Shown here in pieces: positions 45,801 to 56,000 of a stretch of 64,000 nt of DNA; the stretch's first letter is position 1, and each line of letters opens with the position of its first letter. A program made the translations under genes and the position numbers. A model generated the notes under the pieces. That model was not told where the DNA came from and did no database searches. It worked only from the letters and a program-made list of their open reading frames with translations. This DNA is from Ustilago trichophora (lineage: Eukaryota; Basidiomycota; Ustilaginomycetes; Ustilaginales; Ustilaginaceae), in NCBI GenBank assembly GCA_900323505.1, contig OOIN01000046.1:62001-126000 (forward strand), given 5' to 3'.

Positions 45801-45950
45801 AGCTCTTGGATGGCGCAAAGGAGACGGCATTGATTATCTGGTGGCATGACAAATCCATAGCCAAGATGAAGAAGAAAAGAGAAGGGAAGAAAGGAAGTGC
45901 TTATGCAATGTAGTCCGATTTGAGTAATACCAGCTGTGACGGGTACGGAT
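42887..45950 (-). pseudogene. Decayed P-loop protein, paralogue of the intact protein at 53-56 kb
   Basis: Minus-strand frames in order: 45,715-45,485 (SDLIWFSNVHNTNALNAACDG); 45,501-44,983 with a Walker-A-like SSGMGKTKLV and a following CTRKQINMPTSFPPFDGPM; 44,808-44,602; 44,595-43,702 with PPFTYLPFNV and FGRPLWSTSLY; and 43,966-42,881 with LLTSMATDLVAAKHIQ, NFTHFAK, WDLLIPIYG and DPFDPNN. A KGKGNQQGQSNSNSKGKGKAKG low-complexity segment lies near 44,440-44,530. The last blocks align with YGRPLWLSEDL, LHLATDIAHHRNIK, NFTHFAK, WYLVVPIHE and DHPFEPN of the 1,000-residue protein at 53 kb. Function unknown; frameshifts and stops show decay. Confidence 0.7.
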
Positions 45951-46329
45951 CGTAGGTGGTGGTGGTAAGGAGGAAGGCAAGGATGGCTGAGCAGCTGAGT
46001 GAATGCGTGAATGCGCACATGCACAATTCATCCAAGGATCCAAGTTCCAAGATTTCCACACGTGACTGATGGCACATGCATATTGGTGGTTGGCTCAGTT
46101 TCATTCAACTCTCTGCATCACCATCACCACCATCATCATTGCTCTGTCGCTGTCAACATCATCAAGCTTGTTTTCAGCACAATGGAAATTGACAAGGCCA
46201 AATCAGGCCACCACACCCATTCAGCGTCAAGCAACAGCAGCCTTGCATCATCCTCCTGCCAAAAGTATCAACTTGACCCGTTTCTGTCCAACTTTCTTGC
46301 CCAAAAAGGAAAAAAAGCACAAGTCCTTC

Positions 46330-47985
46330 AATTCTTCTCTTGAAACTGCTTTTGATGATACCAAAAAGCTCAAGGAACGGTTTTATGCACTTGACTGCTG
46401 CCTCAAGGTGCCTGTTCTTGAGTCGCTGCTCTTGGCCCTTGGCCAAAGCGGTGATGATCTTCCCCTCAAATTTATGAAGGAGGTCTTCCACATGTCCACC
46501 TTGCCCCTATAATTCAAATGCAGATATCATCCAAAACCTTGACAAGAAGCAACTCAACTGCACATATTGTATCAATGCCAGCTGTCAGACAGTTAACGTT
46601 GTGTGCACCACACCTACCGTAAACTTCAACAATCAATTCTATGGTGGTGGTCTACTGCTCCTCAAAAGCCACATTACGATCCACAACAACCTGTGCCACA
46701 TCCCTAGTGGCAACGTCCGCACTGGCCCTGTGCATACAGAAGTTGTCAGCACTAAGAAGCCAGCCAAGACCCCCAACATTGCACATCACTACTACAGCAA
46801 GGTTCTGCCAATCATCCAGTTGTTGAGTTTTGGCAAGACTAGGACATGCATCTAGTTAAACACCAACTTTCCAGGCGTGCTTGTGTGCCTTCATTCATCC
46901 AGCACCAACAGTCCATACCACAACTCCGATTATGTCTCGCTTCCCCCTCAAGACTCTCAGGTCTTTGAGCATTTTGCCAAGCACAACAACAATTACCAGG
47001 GAGATGAGAAGCCCACTACTCAACCTGCACATCAACAGTTCAACCTTGTGCACCTTGCCATACTAGCCTGGCTCTCAGCATACTGCAATGCTATTGCATT
47101 CTATTTGGCATACCTCAAACAAATGTCTCCCACGTGTTTCTCCACACACCACACGTGCACATCCAACCCGCAACTCTGCTTGTCTACCATTTTATTCCAG
47201 CTAGCCAATGCCATCCATACTTCAGACTGTATTCCGCATTGCTTGTTCTGCAAGAGAGCCACATGTCCAAATCACAATCTTATCAAGATTTTCTCACACA
47301 ACAGGCATCCCCCTGAAGCCTTTGTTTTGCAGCAGCCACATAAGCAGCAAAAGGAGCAAAAGGAGCAAGTGGAGCCAAAGACGTGTGACCCACCACACCT
47401 CTACTGCACCCAAAACCTCTGTACCCAGCGCCTTGAGCACATTTGCAAAGATGCAAAGCGCATCAACAAACAGATGCTCAATGCGTATTCAGGACAACTT
47501 TCTTGCAACGTCCTCCTCCTCGACACCATCTCAGACTTCCTTTGGGAGAATCTCCACTCCCTCAAAGACTCAACACCCAACTTTGCCAACCAACTCTTTT
47601 TCTTTTTGGCCTTTGACAAATGCAGATCTATGGCCAACCTTCTCCCCATCATACATTGAGTATGGTCCCATACTCTCCCAAGGCACACCTGGATTCTGCT
47701 TGTCAACACTAACTCAGACCTGGCCCTGCTTGCAGGCAGGACCACCCGCAAAGACTCATGCTGCATGAACCCCAGTGGCATGCATCTGCTCACACAGCCC
47801 TTTTTGACAATGCCCCTGGATGTCAATTTTCCACCAGCCTATCGACAAGATCTCTTCAATTGGAACTGCAAGCTCACATTCAAGGAGCTCAACCAGATGC
47901 TGCCATGCCTTGGCCGCAATTTTGAAGCCAGCATTCTGATCAGGTATTTTGACAGACTGATCTTTTTCACATTAACCATCAGTGT
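46330..47985 (+). pseudogene. Unrecognised protein relic, Cys-pair-rich
   Basis: Consecutive frames read plausibly as one protein. ALDCCLKVPVLESLLLALGQ ends at 46,512. NADIIQNLDKKQLNCTYCINASC then runs to 46,856. A 260-codon frame, 46,877-47,659, has CLFCKRATCPNHNLIKIF and LEHICKDAKRINKQMLNA. The sequence to 47,985 ends MNPSGMHLLTQPFLTMPLDVNFPP. Breaks are single stops or shifts. I know no family with this pattern. The CxxC pairs suggest zinc binding, and a TE origin is likely from context. Confidence 0.35.
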
Positions 47986-48237
47986 TTGCAGTTGAGTTAT
48001 GTCTGTCTGCTACAGTTCATGGGTATTCCTCAGCCATGCCTGATCACTGTGTGTTCCTGCAGCAGCCATCAGCTGCTCATTCACATCTGTCACTTTGCCA
48101 GCCATGTCTACCAGTGTGTCAGTGATATCAATCATGTCCATCATTTCACCAGTCAAGTTTGAAAAAGTGTCAGTCCTGTCTGTCACTCAACCAACCTGCT
48201 ATTCAGTGAAGCAACAGACGGCTCAGTGAGTCTGCGG

Positions 48238-48504
48238 CTCAGCCAAAAAAGTTGGATTGGTCTGTCAGGCACTAGAGCAGTGTGGGTGAGCATGTCTGGC
48301 ACACTAGCAGTTTCCATGAATTTTGATGCATCCTTCACCCACCTGTCCGCTGCCCAGCCAAAGAAAAATTTGTTTCCATTGCAGCACTACAGCAGTGTTT
48401 TTTGAACTGTCCCTCAGGCTGATGGAGCACGGCCAGGGTGGCCAATTTGGCAGGATGGACTGGTGCCTCTCCTGCAGCTGGCAGACAATGACCAATGGCT
48501 AGGT
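48238..48504 (-). repeat. Element terminus (right end), inverted partner of 58,026-58,291
   Basis: Bases 48,238-48,486 match the reverse complement of 58,044-58,291 with very few differences. The outer tip (GGCTAGG, 48,498-48,504) corresponds to CCTAGCCC at 58,026. Landmarks shared with the 8,625 terminus are AGTGCTGCAAtGG, AAATTTTTCTTtGGCT and CACACTGCTC(C/T)AGTGCCT. Inward (to the left, 48.0-48.24) lies a TGTCAGTC/CTGTCTGTC-rich tract. The element body itself is not recognisable to the left. Confidence 0.8.
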
Positions 48505-49080
48505 GATGTCTTCACCAGCGCTTCCCTCTCTTCCATCTCATCCCAAGCCTTGCAAGACTCCCCTTCTAGCTACAAGTGCAAGCGCACAGGTGTCAATCCA
48601 CGGCGCAACTCTGTGGCTGGGGCCTACTATGAATTGCAGGTCAACACAGCCCATTTCTGCTTGGAGATCAAGTGTGAGAATAGCAGGCAAATCATCAAAA
48701 AGCTTCAGCTCAAGCTGGCTGCAAGCAAGGAGCACAGGGAGAAAGAGATTCAGGAGTGCAACAAGTACTTTGATGTCATGGAGCACCTTGCAATGTGCAT
48801 GCACATTGCTGCCGTCCCTCAACCTGTTTCTTTGCCTTCCACTGGCTCCTCAACCCCTTTGGCTCTTTCAGCTTCTGTTGGTTCCTCAACTCACTCAGGT
48901 CCCTTGTCTCCCTCAGACTTTGAGTTGAGCTTTCCTTCACATCAATGTCTCTTGGTCCATAGCTTTGTTGTCTTGCTTCATTTTGTCTTCATCAAGCTCA
49001 TTTATCTCTGCACCACACCTTGTCACCCCTCTGCATCATACCCTGTACTCTCATCTCATTGCATCACACATAATATGTAG
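48505..49080 (+). pseudogene. Coiled-coil-like ORF, possibly accessory protein of the PIF/Harbinger relic
   Basis: The frame opens inside the element terminus (48,463) and runs to 49,078. The part after the terminus encodes YKCKRTGVNPRRNSVAG and a charged helix (QIIKKLQLKLAASKEHREKEIQECNKYF), then Ser/Pro-rich sequence. Harbinger elements carry a second DNA-binding protein often ending in such a helix, and the transposase relic follows on the same strand. That link is inference; the protein itself is unrecognised. Confidence 0.3.
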
Positions 49081-49299
49081 CATATCCTTTATTGTTGATG
49101 AGGCTCACTGAGCCTCAATCAAATGTTTTTGTTGTCTAACAATTTCCAGTCTATGCACAAGTACGTCTCAAAATTGTTGATGGAGTCAAATTTAGTGATG
49201 CACACTTACACGCAACTGCACAATTCTTTTTCTAAACCTCAACCACCATCTTGCTTCACCATTTGTGTGCTTATTTAAACTTCCAGACACTTCAATCTC

Positions 49300-50560
49300 A
49301 CAGACATACCCAACATTGCCCTCATGGTCAGATCAGTGTCAAACAGTTGCTCCTTGTTGACATACTTGATGCACTGGAGCTTGCATTGAAGGACAACCTG
49401 GAAAAGCACAGGAGGCAGCTCAGTACTTTCCAGGCAATGGTAGATGGTGACAACAACAGTGATAAAAATGCAAGCACTGAGATCACTGACCTATCCAATA
49501 TCCCCAACATAAGCAGCAACATCAGTCTCAGTCAGGACAGTACTCTTTTCAGACTCCTGCAAGCTTGTTGAGCTCTACAAAACACTACTCAGTCCCACAC
49601 ACTCATATCATGGGTAGTAACAAAAAACTTGTTGATCTTCTCAATTGACATGCCATTAATGACAAGGTAATTTACCAAGGCCTTGTGTGCATGGCACCTG
49701 AGGAGTTTGATAATCTGGTGACCTGGCTGCACTCCACTCAGGCATTTGGTTAGGCAGCCTCCCTATCAACAAGGTGAGGAAAATGGGCTTGGTTGCTCTA
49801 TATTGTTTTGGCTGCTCAGGAAATGGAAGTGGTGAGCACAATACCTTGCTGCAGTGTGGATGCAGTGTGGGAAGCCTCATTGGATGGACAGACAGGACAA
49901 TTGAATGACTTTTGGAGCTCAACAAGGAAGTCATGTGCTTTGCAAGAGAGGGTGAACAAGCAAGGACAAAGGCTTTGTTTACAAACACATCTGGAGCCAA
50001 TTAATGGGGACAGCTGGTAGTTGATGGAATGCACATCCCACTTGCTTTCTGACCAAGCATCTTGACCAAAGAACACTACAACTACAAAGGGTTCTTCTTG
50101 CTCAATGTTGCCTTGGTGATCTTACTGCACTTTCTCAGTATCATTGAAACAGTTGTTGGCCAGCCTGGCAGCATGCAAGACTCCAGGGTCTAGACCACCT
50201 GCAGCAACATCCTCAAGAAACCTTGTCTCTACCTGGACAAAGGTGAATTCATCTGGGTTGATGGTGGCTATGGCTTCTTGCCATTCACATGCAGTCATTT
50301 CATGCATATCAACGCTGACAAGAGCCAAGACCTCAAATACTTCAACAACAAGCTCTTGCAAGTAAGAATCAGGGTCAAACATGCTATTGTGTACCTGAAG
50401 AATTGGTTCCAATGTCTGTCTGGGTACCATGGCAACATCTAAGGGGTCAATAAACTTGAAGCAGCAGGCAAAGCAATCCAAGCCTGCCTTATTGCACACA
50501 CCTTTGCAAGTCAATACAACAAGCCTGATGATCTTGCAGAGCTGCTAATGCTCACAAAGG
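49300..50560 (+). pseudogene. PIF/Harbinger-type transposase relic
   Basis: Motifs of the DDE_Tnp_4 family appear in order on the plus strand: a helical N terminus (DILDALELALKDNLEKHRRQL), APEEFDNLVTWLHSTQAF, VDGMHIPLAF (first Asp), HYNYKGFFLLNVALV, GQPGSMQDSRV, FIWVDGGYGFLPF (second Asp), then YFNNKLLQVRIRVKHAIVYLKNWFQCLSG, where the Glu of the usual 'RI.vE...G' is replaced by Lys. About eight stops interrupt it, one again where CGA could have become TGA (AF*PSI). It ends about 350 bp before the HD1 gene. Confidence 0.75.
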
Positions 50561-50689
50561 ATGATGCAAATGAGGTTGTGCAAGCCCCAATACCCCACCC
50601 ACAACAAAAAATTTGCAGAAGTCTGATCTATCAAAAGTATGTATGGTACTTTTGAAAGTTCTTGATAATTGATACCCCTACTGTCGCTC

Positions 50690-50916
50690 TCTTTTCGGAA
50701 TTCGGATCTGAAGATCAACAAAAGACGCTAAGCAAGCCAGACTGAATCAGAATGGCTGATGCGCATTCTCCAAGGCAGTCTCCAAATGAATTAGGGGCAG
50801 ACCCACCTCAAGTGAGTCTGTGCGCGTTGTTCCAGTGCTGAGATTGGGCCTCCTTATCCAACTCACCACCTTTCCCCCTGGAACTTGCCATTAAACGTTT
50901 CCGCACCCCTCAAATC
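50690..50916 (+). promoter_or_regulatory. Upstream region of HD1 gene; CpG content returns to normal
   Basis: From about 50,690 (CTCTCTTTTCGGAATTCGGATC) the sequence changes abruptly from TE-like CpG-poor to CpG-containing. There is no HD2-type ORF on the opposite strand, although most agaricomycete HD pairs are divergently transcribed from a shared promoter. A CCACCTTTCCCCC pyrimidine stretch precedes the start. No specific binding site is claimed. Confidence 0.35.
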
Positions 50917-51777
50917 ATGTCTCGCAGCCAAGACCTTTCCATTCTCGCTCTGGCGCTTGAAGATGTCGAGGCAAGGCTGCTTGGCATCAATGACGAGTTG
51001 AATCCAGGCCTCGTTCGTGAACTCGAAGCACTCATGCTGAGGACCCATCGCGCATTTTCAGACAGCTTTCAGAACGATCGAGTCATCACGAATATCCACC
51101 AAATCACACACAGGATCCGAATTGTGATAGAATCCAGGCTAAGATTGCACCAATGCTTCACGATTCTACGCCGCGATCTAGCTCAAAAGTCACATGCTCA
51201 TCTTGCATCCGAGGGGGGGTTACAGACGCCCCGAACAGAGTGCGTGTCCACATCCTTGCCCAACTTTTGGTTGAGAACCCATTTCCTCAAGACGCTGGAC
51301 AATCCTTATCCGTCTCACGAAGAGAAAGACATGCTCGTCCGAAGAATCAACGCATCTGCCGCGCATGAAACTGCAATTGGCGTGCGGAAGGTGTCCCAGT
51401 GGTTCATCAACGCTCGCCGCCGTTCTGGATGGTCGCAAATCCTTCGCAAGTTCGCGCGGAACGACCACTCCAAGATGCAGCGGCTCGTGAAGACCAAGCT
51501 CCTCTCCACACCCCCAACGAAATTCTCCTCGGAGCAGTCTTTCCTTCCGCAGAGCTTGGACGCGGTCCTCTGCCTTAATCTTGAAAGACAAATTACTGCC
51601 GCAGAGAAGAATGACTTCGACAAGGATTGGCTTGGTATGATAAATTGGATCAAATATGGTGTCAGAGAGACTGTTGAAGGACGTATACCTGATCTAGATG
51701 TGGAAGGCGAGACGTTCATGCCAGATCGCAGGTGGTCCGGTCCTACATCTGGAAATTCGCGACCGAGCGCAATCTGA
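50917..51777 (+). CDS. HD1-class mating-type homeodomain protein
   Basis: An uninterrupted 286-codon frame, ATG at 50,917. The N-terminal 110 residues are helical without known motif, as in the dimer-specificity domain of HD1 proteins. The homeodomain spans about residues 110-175: LRTHFLKTLDNPYPSHEEKD (helix 1 and the TALE-type extension region), then VSQWFINARRRSGW (recognition helix, W at residue 162) and a basic ILRKFARND/HSKMQRLVKTK tail. WFINARRRSGW is characteristic of agaricomycete HD1. HD1 dimerises with an allelic HD2 partner to control dikaryon development. At 286 residues it is much shorter than usual HD1 (often 500 or more), so the activation region is missing or continues by splicing toward the 51.80-52.18 kb frame. 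I could not find a frame-consistent intron. Confidence 0.85.
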   Translation: MSRSQDLSILALALEDVEARLLGINDELNPGLVRELEALMLRTHRAFSDSFQNDRVITNIHQITHRIRIVIESRLRLHQCFTILRRDLAQKSHAHLASEGGLQTPRTECVSTSLPNFWLRTHFLKTLDNPYPSHEEKDMLVRRINASAAHETAIGVRKVSQWFINARRRSGWSQILRKFARNDHSKMQRLVKTKLLSTPPTKFSSEQSFLPQSLDAVLCLNLERQITAAEKNDFDKDWLGMINWIKYGVRETVEGRIPDLDVEGETFMPDRRWSGPTSGNSRPSAI

Positions 51778-52059
51778 TCAAGAGCAAGGTTAGATCTCTT
51801 CCTTGTCTAACCGAGGCGAGAGAAAGACCCGGCACAGTGATGATCTGGCGGTGGGTTATGCATTTCAAGGATCTTTCGTGTACAGTACAGACCCAGTTAG
51901 TCTACCCCGCACATGTGGAGAATCTGATATCATCGATGCATATTCCAACGACTTTTCGACGCCGGTGTGTAAATTTTCAGTAATACACCTTTTTCTAATC
52001 AAGACCGACAGAGTCACACCTTTGTTCGGTAAAATCGCAGCTTGTTGGAGACAGTTGAC
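51778..52059 (+). other. Downstream of HD1: possible exon remnant
   Basis: A frame from 51,803 (preceded by TAG) to 52,183 encodes Ser/Asp-containing sequence (GYAFQGSFVYSTDPVSLPRTC) that could be a former C-terminal exon of HD1. No clean donor/acceptor pair joins it, so it is left unassigned. Confidence 0.25.
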
Positions 52060-52279
52060 CTCACACGCTCTTCAACAGCCCTGCTGCGATGACCAACAGA
52101 CCCCCCTTTCAAAACCAACAGCTGGGCATGTTGTTTGTGAGATTCTGCAGGGATCAGTGAAGGATGTATCTCCGCCTTCATGAGCATCAACTCTAATTTC
52201 TTCGAACTAGTGCAAGGCTGTTGGTTTTGAAAGGGGGGTCTGTTGGTCATCGCAGCAGGGCTGTTGAAGAGCGCGTGAG
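52060..52279. repeat. Near-perfect 63-bp inverted repeat (hairpin)
   Basis: Left arm 52,060-52,122 and right arm 52,217-52,279 are reverse complements with one difference, separated by 94 bp. Arms include CAACAGCCCTGCTGCGATG and ACCAACAGACCCCCCTTTC. No target duplication is evident. It may be a MITE or a transcribed hairpin. Confidence 0.85.
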
Positions 52280-53057
52280 CTGTTTCTTGTGTTTCGAACA
52301 ATTTTGAAATATATCCGTTATGAATGGAGAAAGATGTCATATAGTCTGTGTTTCTAATGCAACCGCTTTCAAAAAATTTGTAGATAACTGCCAACGTGAC
52401 GGTCTGTCGTTGCGTGAAGAGCAGCAACACAGCGTGAAGCAGCAAGAATGTAGCGTGACACAGGCCGTTATGACAACGTGATGTGCTCCTTTGCGCGATG
52501 GCAGTGTGTTAACGTTACTGCTGCTGTTCCAACTACAGCCTGCGCAATCACACACAGTGGCTGCACTACGATGCAGACAATAAGTTGAACAAGACGTCCA
52601 GACTGTTAGAGAGACGGTGACAAGCAGGAACAGCGCTTGCATCATGCTCCAGCCCATAACGAGAAGAGCCCATCGAGCAGACGCTGAGGGAGACCCCAAT
52701 GTTAGATCGAAGAGTCATGGATAGTCTCACGCTATGGTGGTCTCTAACGTAGTCATCACGGCCGGTGTCAGGCTACATTTTTGCTGTTTCAGGCTGTGTT
52801 GCCGCTCTTCACACAGCCATCTCGCGTTATATTGGGTTCATATCACATGGCGGTCCTGCCCGATTGGGTTGACCAAGTGATCAGGATCAAATCTCATCAC
52901 GGTGGGGCACGTGACTTCTAAATGAAAATCCGAGAAACAGCAAAGGCCAATAACATCGAGCCAACTGACCACCCGCGTAGCCTCGTCTCCACTCCCACGA
53001 ACCCGTGTCTTTCTGCCCTTACAAGCTACCTTTACCACGTTGTACGCCTTCGCCGAT
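52280..53057. other. Intergenic spacer between hairpin and P-loop gene
   Basis: Normal CpG content, only short shadow frames, no repeat copies noticed. It presumably contains the promoter of the gene at 53,058; no box is claimed. Confidence 0.4.
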
Positions 53058-56000
53058 ATGTCGGTGGTTGGATCCGCGAACAAGCTGGGTGTCATTGAAA
53101 CAGAGCGGTCCGCACAGCTAAGGTCTTTCCTCCCAACCTTGGAGGCCGACTTGGCTCGACATTACAAGCCGTACTCAGTGTGCAATGTAATCAACGACCC
53201 GCATTGGACCGCAATCACGCTACGCTATGTCATCTCCATTGCCATCCCGCGCGTCCTCTCTGCAGGCTCGTCAAGTCATCAAAAGCATACGTTGTTGCCA
53301 CCCTTCATACTCAACCTCTTTCTCACCGATCAATTTCCCCGTAGAGCAGTTGTCGATACATCCTTTCTGGACCCTAGCTACATTACGCCACGCGATTTCA
53401 ACATTCTGCAACACGCCAGCAAGTTGCATTCCATGGGCGCCACTTTTGTCTGTACTTATAGCGACCCAGACATTTACGATCTGACTCAGCATCTACTTGT
53501 CGAGGTTGTCCGAACAACTACAACCGGCGATGCGATCTGGCAGCTTCCGAGGCGGATCGATACTCCAGAAACATCACTGGATAGCTTGCCATTCTCCAAC
53601 AGCGGGGTTGCTCATCGCCTAAACGCGTATTTACTATCTTGCCACGCAAGTATTCATGATGAATCTCGGTCGGCAGCTAGCGTCTCTTCCTTTGCCTCGT
53701 CATCTAGGGCAGTAGCCCCAACCACTGCGACTCAGGTGCTTGAAGTTGTTCAGATCAAAGGATCTGGAAAAAAAGCTGTGCTCGGCGAATTAGCCAAAAA
53801 CCAAATGCTGGGAGTGGTTCTGGATTTGAGGGATCGTTATGGGCCATCTCTGGGCAGCTGGACAACATTCTGCGTTCATGGCTGTAACAGTATATACGAG
53901 TTATGCTGTGATGCAGAGCGCAAGTTCTTTTGTGCGTGCTTCGTGGCTTGTTACTTCGCAGCCACTTCAATTCAGCTGGCCCGTCTCGTTCGTCAGAGAG
54001 CGCAAGACATTGGGTGGAATAAGTCTGCGGCGCCCCTTGGCATCGAACGTTGGAAATCAGAAGTGGTTGCAGTGCTGTGCAGGACCACGCAGTCAGCTGA
54101 TTGGTTTCGAAAAGTCGATAGCCAAACGAGGGCGCTGATGCGATGCGGTATTCCGCTTACGCCCGACGAGCTGCTCAATGCAAATCCTGGAGACAGTGAT
54201 CTCCCGGGTATAGAGTCAATCTTCAAGTCCTTCTCAGCCTCAAGACAGCTTGACGGATCCACACTCGATCCAATCGCACTGTTTTCGGACGAGATGAAAT
54301 CATACCTCTCCGATGAGCCAAATCTCGATAACCTCGCTACCACGCTGATTGACATCTTGGGCACAAAAGAAGCACACGGTCAGCCTTTGTTTTTCTTGGC
54401 TCTCGCCGGTCACACCGAGCTTTTCGCACATGCAAGAGATGTCATTGTGCGTATGTGGCAACGGAACCAACATCCAGGTCACTGGCTGATGCTCGTCAGC
54501 TCCGGTTTCCAAGAGGATATGGATCGACTATGCTTTGACGACTCAGACCTCAAGTACCAAAAACTTACTCGACCGCACCCATTGCTCACCTTTGACCCAT
54601 TTGTGGATATGGCTATCGATCTTGGCTGGCATGGTACGCCTCCTTCGTCAAGCAAATTCGTAACATCTCAGCTGCGTGGCATGACGTTTGCCGGTTTGGA
54701 ATGCGTTTCCTTGCGGTACGGACGACCATTGTGGCTTTCTGAGGATCTGTCCAGTGGTGTTGATGCGCACTTCGGGCATGTCTCACTGAAAAGGGCTCTC
54801 TGTGAGGTGCTCCGGCTCACAAGCCCTTTTGCAATCGTCGAGCCCAGCCTTATCTCGCACTTGATTTTTTGGCTGCGTATTCCAATAGACCTGGATCAAG
54901 AAGCGGCCCAGGTCTTGCTACCCGAGCTTCTCAATATCCAAAGACTCGCTTCCCTCCGCTACAGCTGCAAAGAAGACTCTGGCATGTCTTCAGACCCAAC
55001 AGTGAATGCTTATGCCATGCCACTGGAAGAGCCAGTATGTAGTGCGGCCGCCGCGTACCTTTTCCGCACCGAGATCAAGGCTTGGTTCACGGCGACCACA
55101 TGGGGACAATGGCGTCCCGACCCGGACTCGAGTCAGAGCCAACTGTTCTTGGTCATGATCCTGTTACATCTAGCGACTGACATAGCCCACCACCGAAATA
55201 TAAAGGGCAACAATGCCATCACCAATACCTTCACGGGAGCATCGTTCACTACCTTGGAGCCCCGCATTGACGGCATTCTCGAACCGATATCGCTTTGGAA
55301 CTGGATGGAAATGCTACGGTGTGGCGATTCCATCATTGCTGCGCGAGCTGAAGCGAAACAGTGGATGCATAATTGGCTTGTCAACTTCACTCATTTTGCC
55401 AAGACACCAACGAGCTTGATAGACAACCATGCGGTTTCAATTGGTATGCTAGTTGACGGTTGGATACGCCAATGCGCTTGGGTGGTCAACCCAACAGGCA
55501 AGCAGGACGAATGGTACCTCGTTGTGCCTATCCACGAAGCTGATGCCGCGTACTCCGATGTCGAATCAGGTTGCTCGAAAAAAAAGTCGCTTGCCGACCA
55601 CCCCTTTGAGCCTAACGCACTTGGTTATGTCCTCATCGAAATTACTCTCACGAATGGTGCAAGGCAATCTGGGCAAAAGCAGCAGCAGAGCGAAAAACAT
55701 TCCGAACCACGCGACATTGTGGAAAAGGAAGACGGCCTAGCACTTGGCCTAATTCAGTGTGACGCACTACGAGAGACCACCGCACACCGTTCGCATATGG
55801 TCATTTCAATTGACATGAAAGCGACGGGCCCCTCGGTCTGGGACGAGAGGGAGTTAAGGGTATCAAGGTCTGTAGACCGCAAGTATAACATACAAACAGA
55901 TCTCAAAATTCGGCGTTACAAGTTGTTGCTGAACGCAGAGGCCAAGGGTAATCTTTTGAGCCAAGAAGCTTGTTCGCTCCTCCACACCTCTGGTCAGGAT

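Noticed and set aside
52337..53095. Minus-strand short frames between HD1 and the P-loop gene as an HD2 partner
   Set aside because: No homeodomain signature such as WF.N.R in any frame of this interval.
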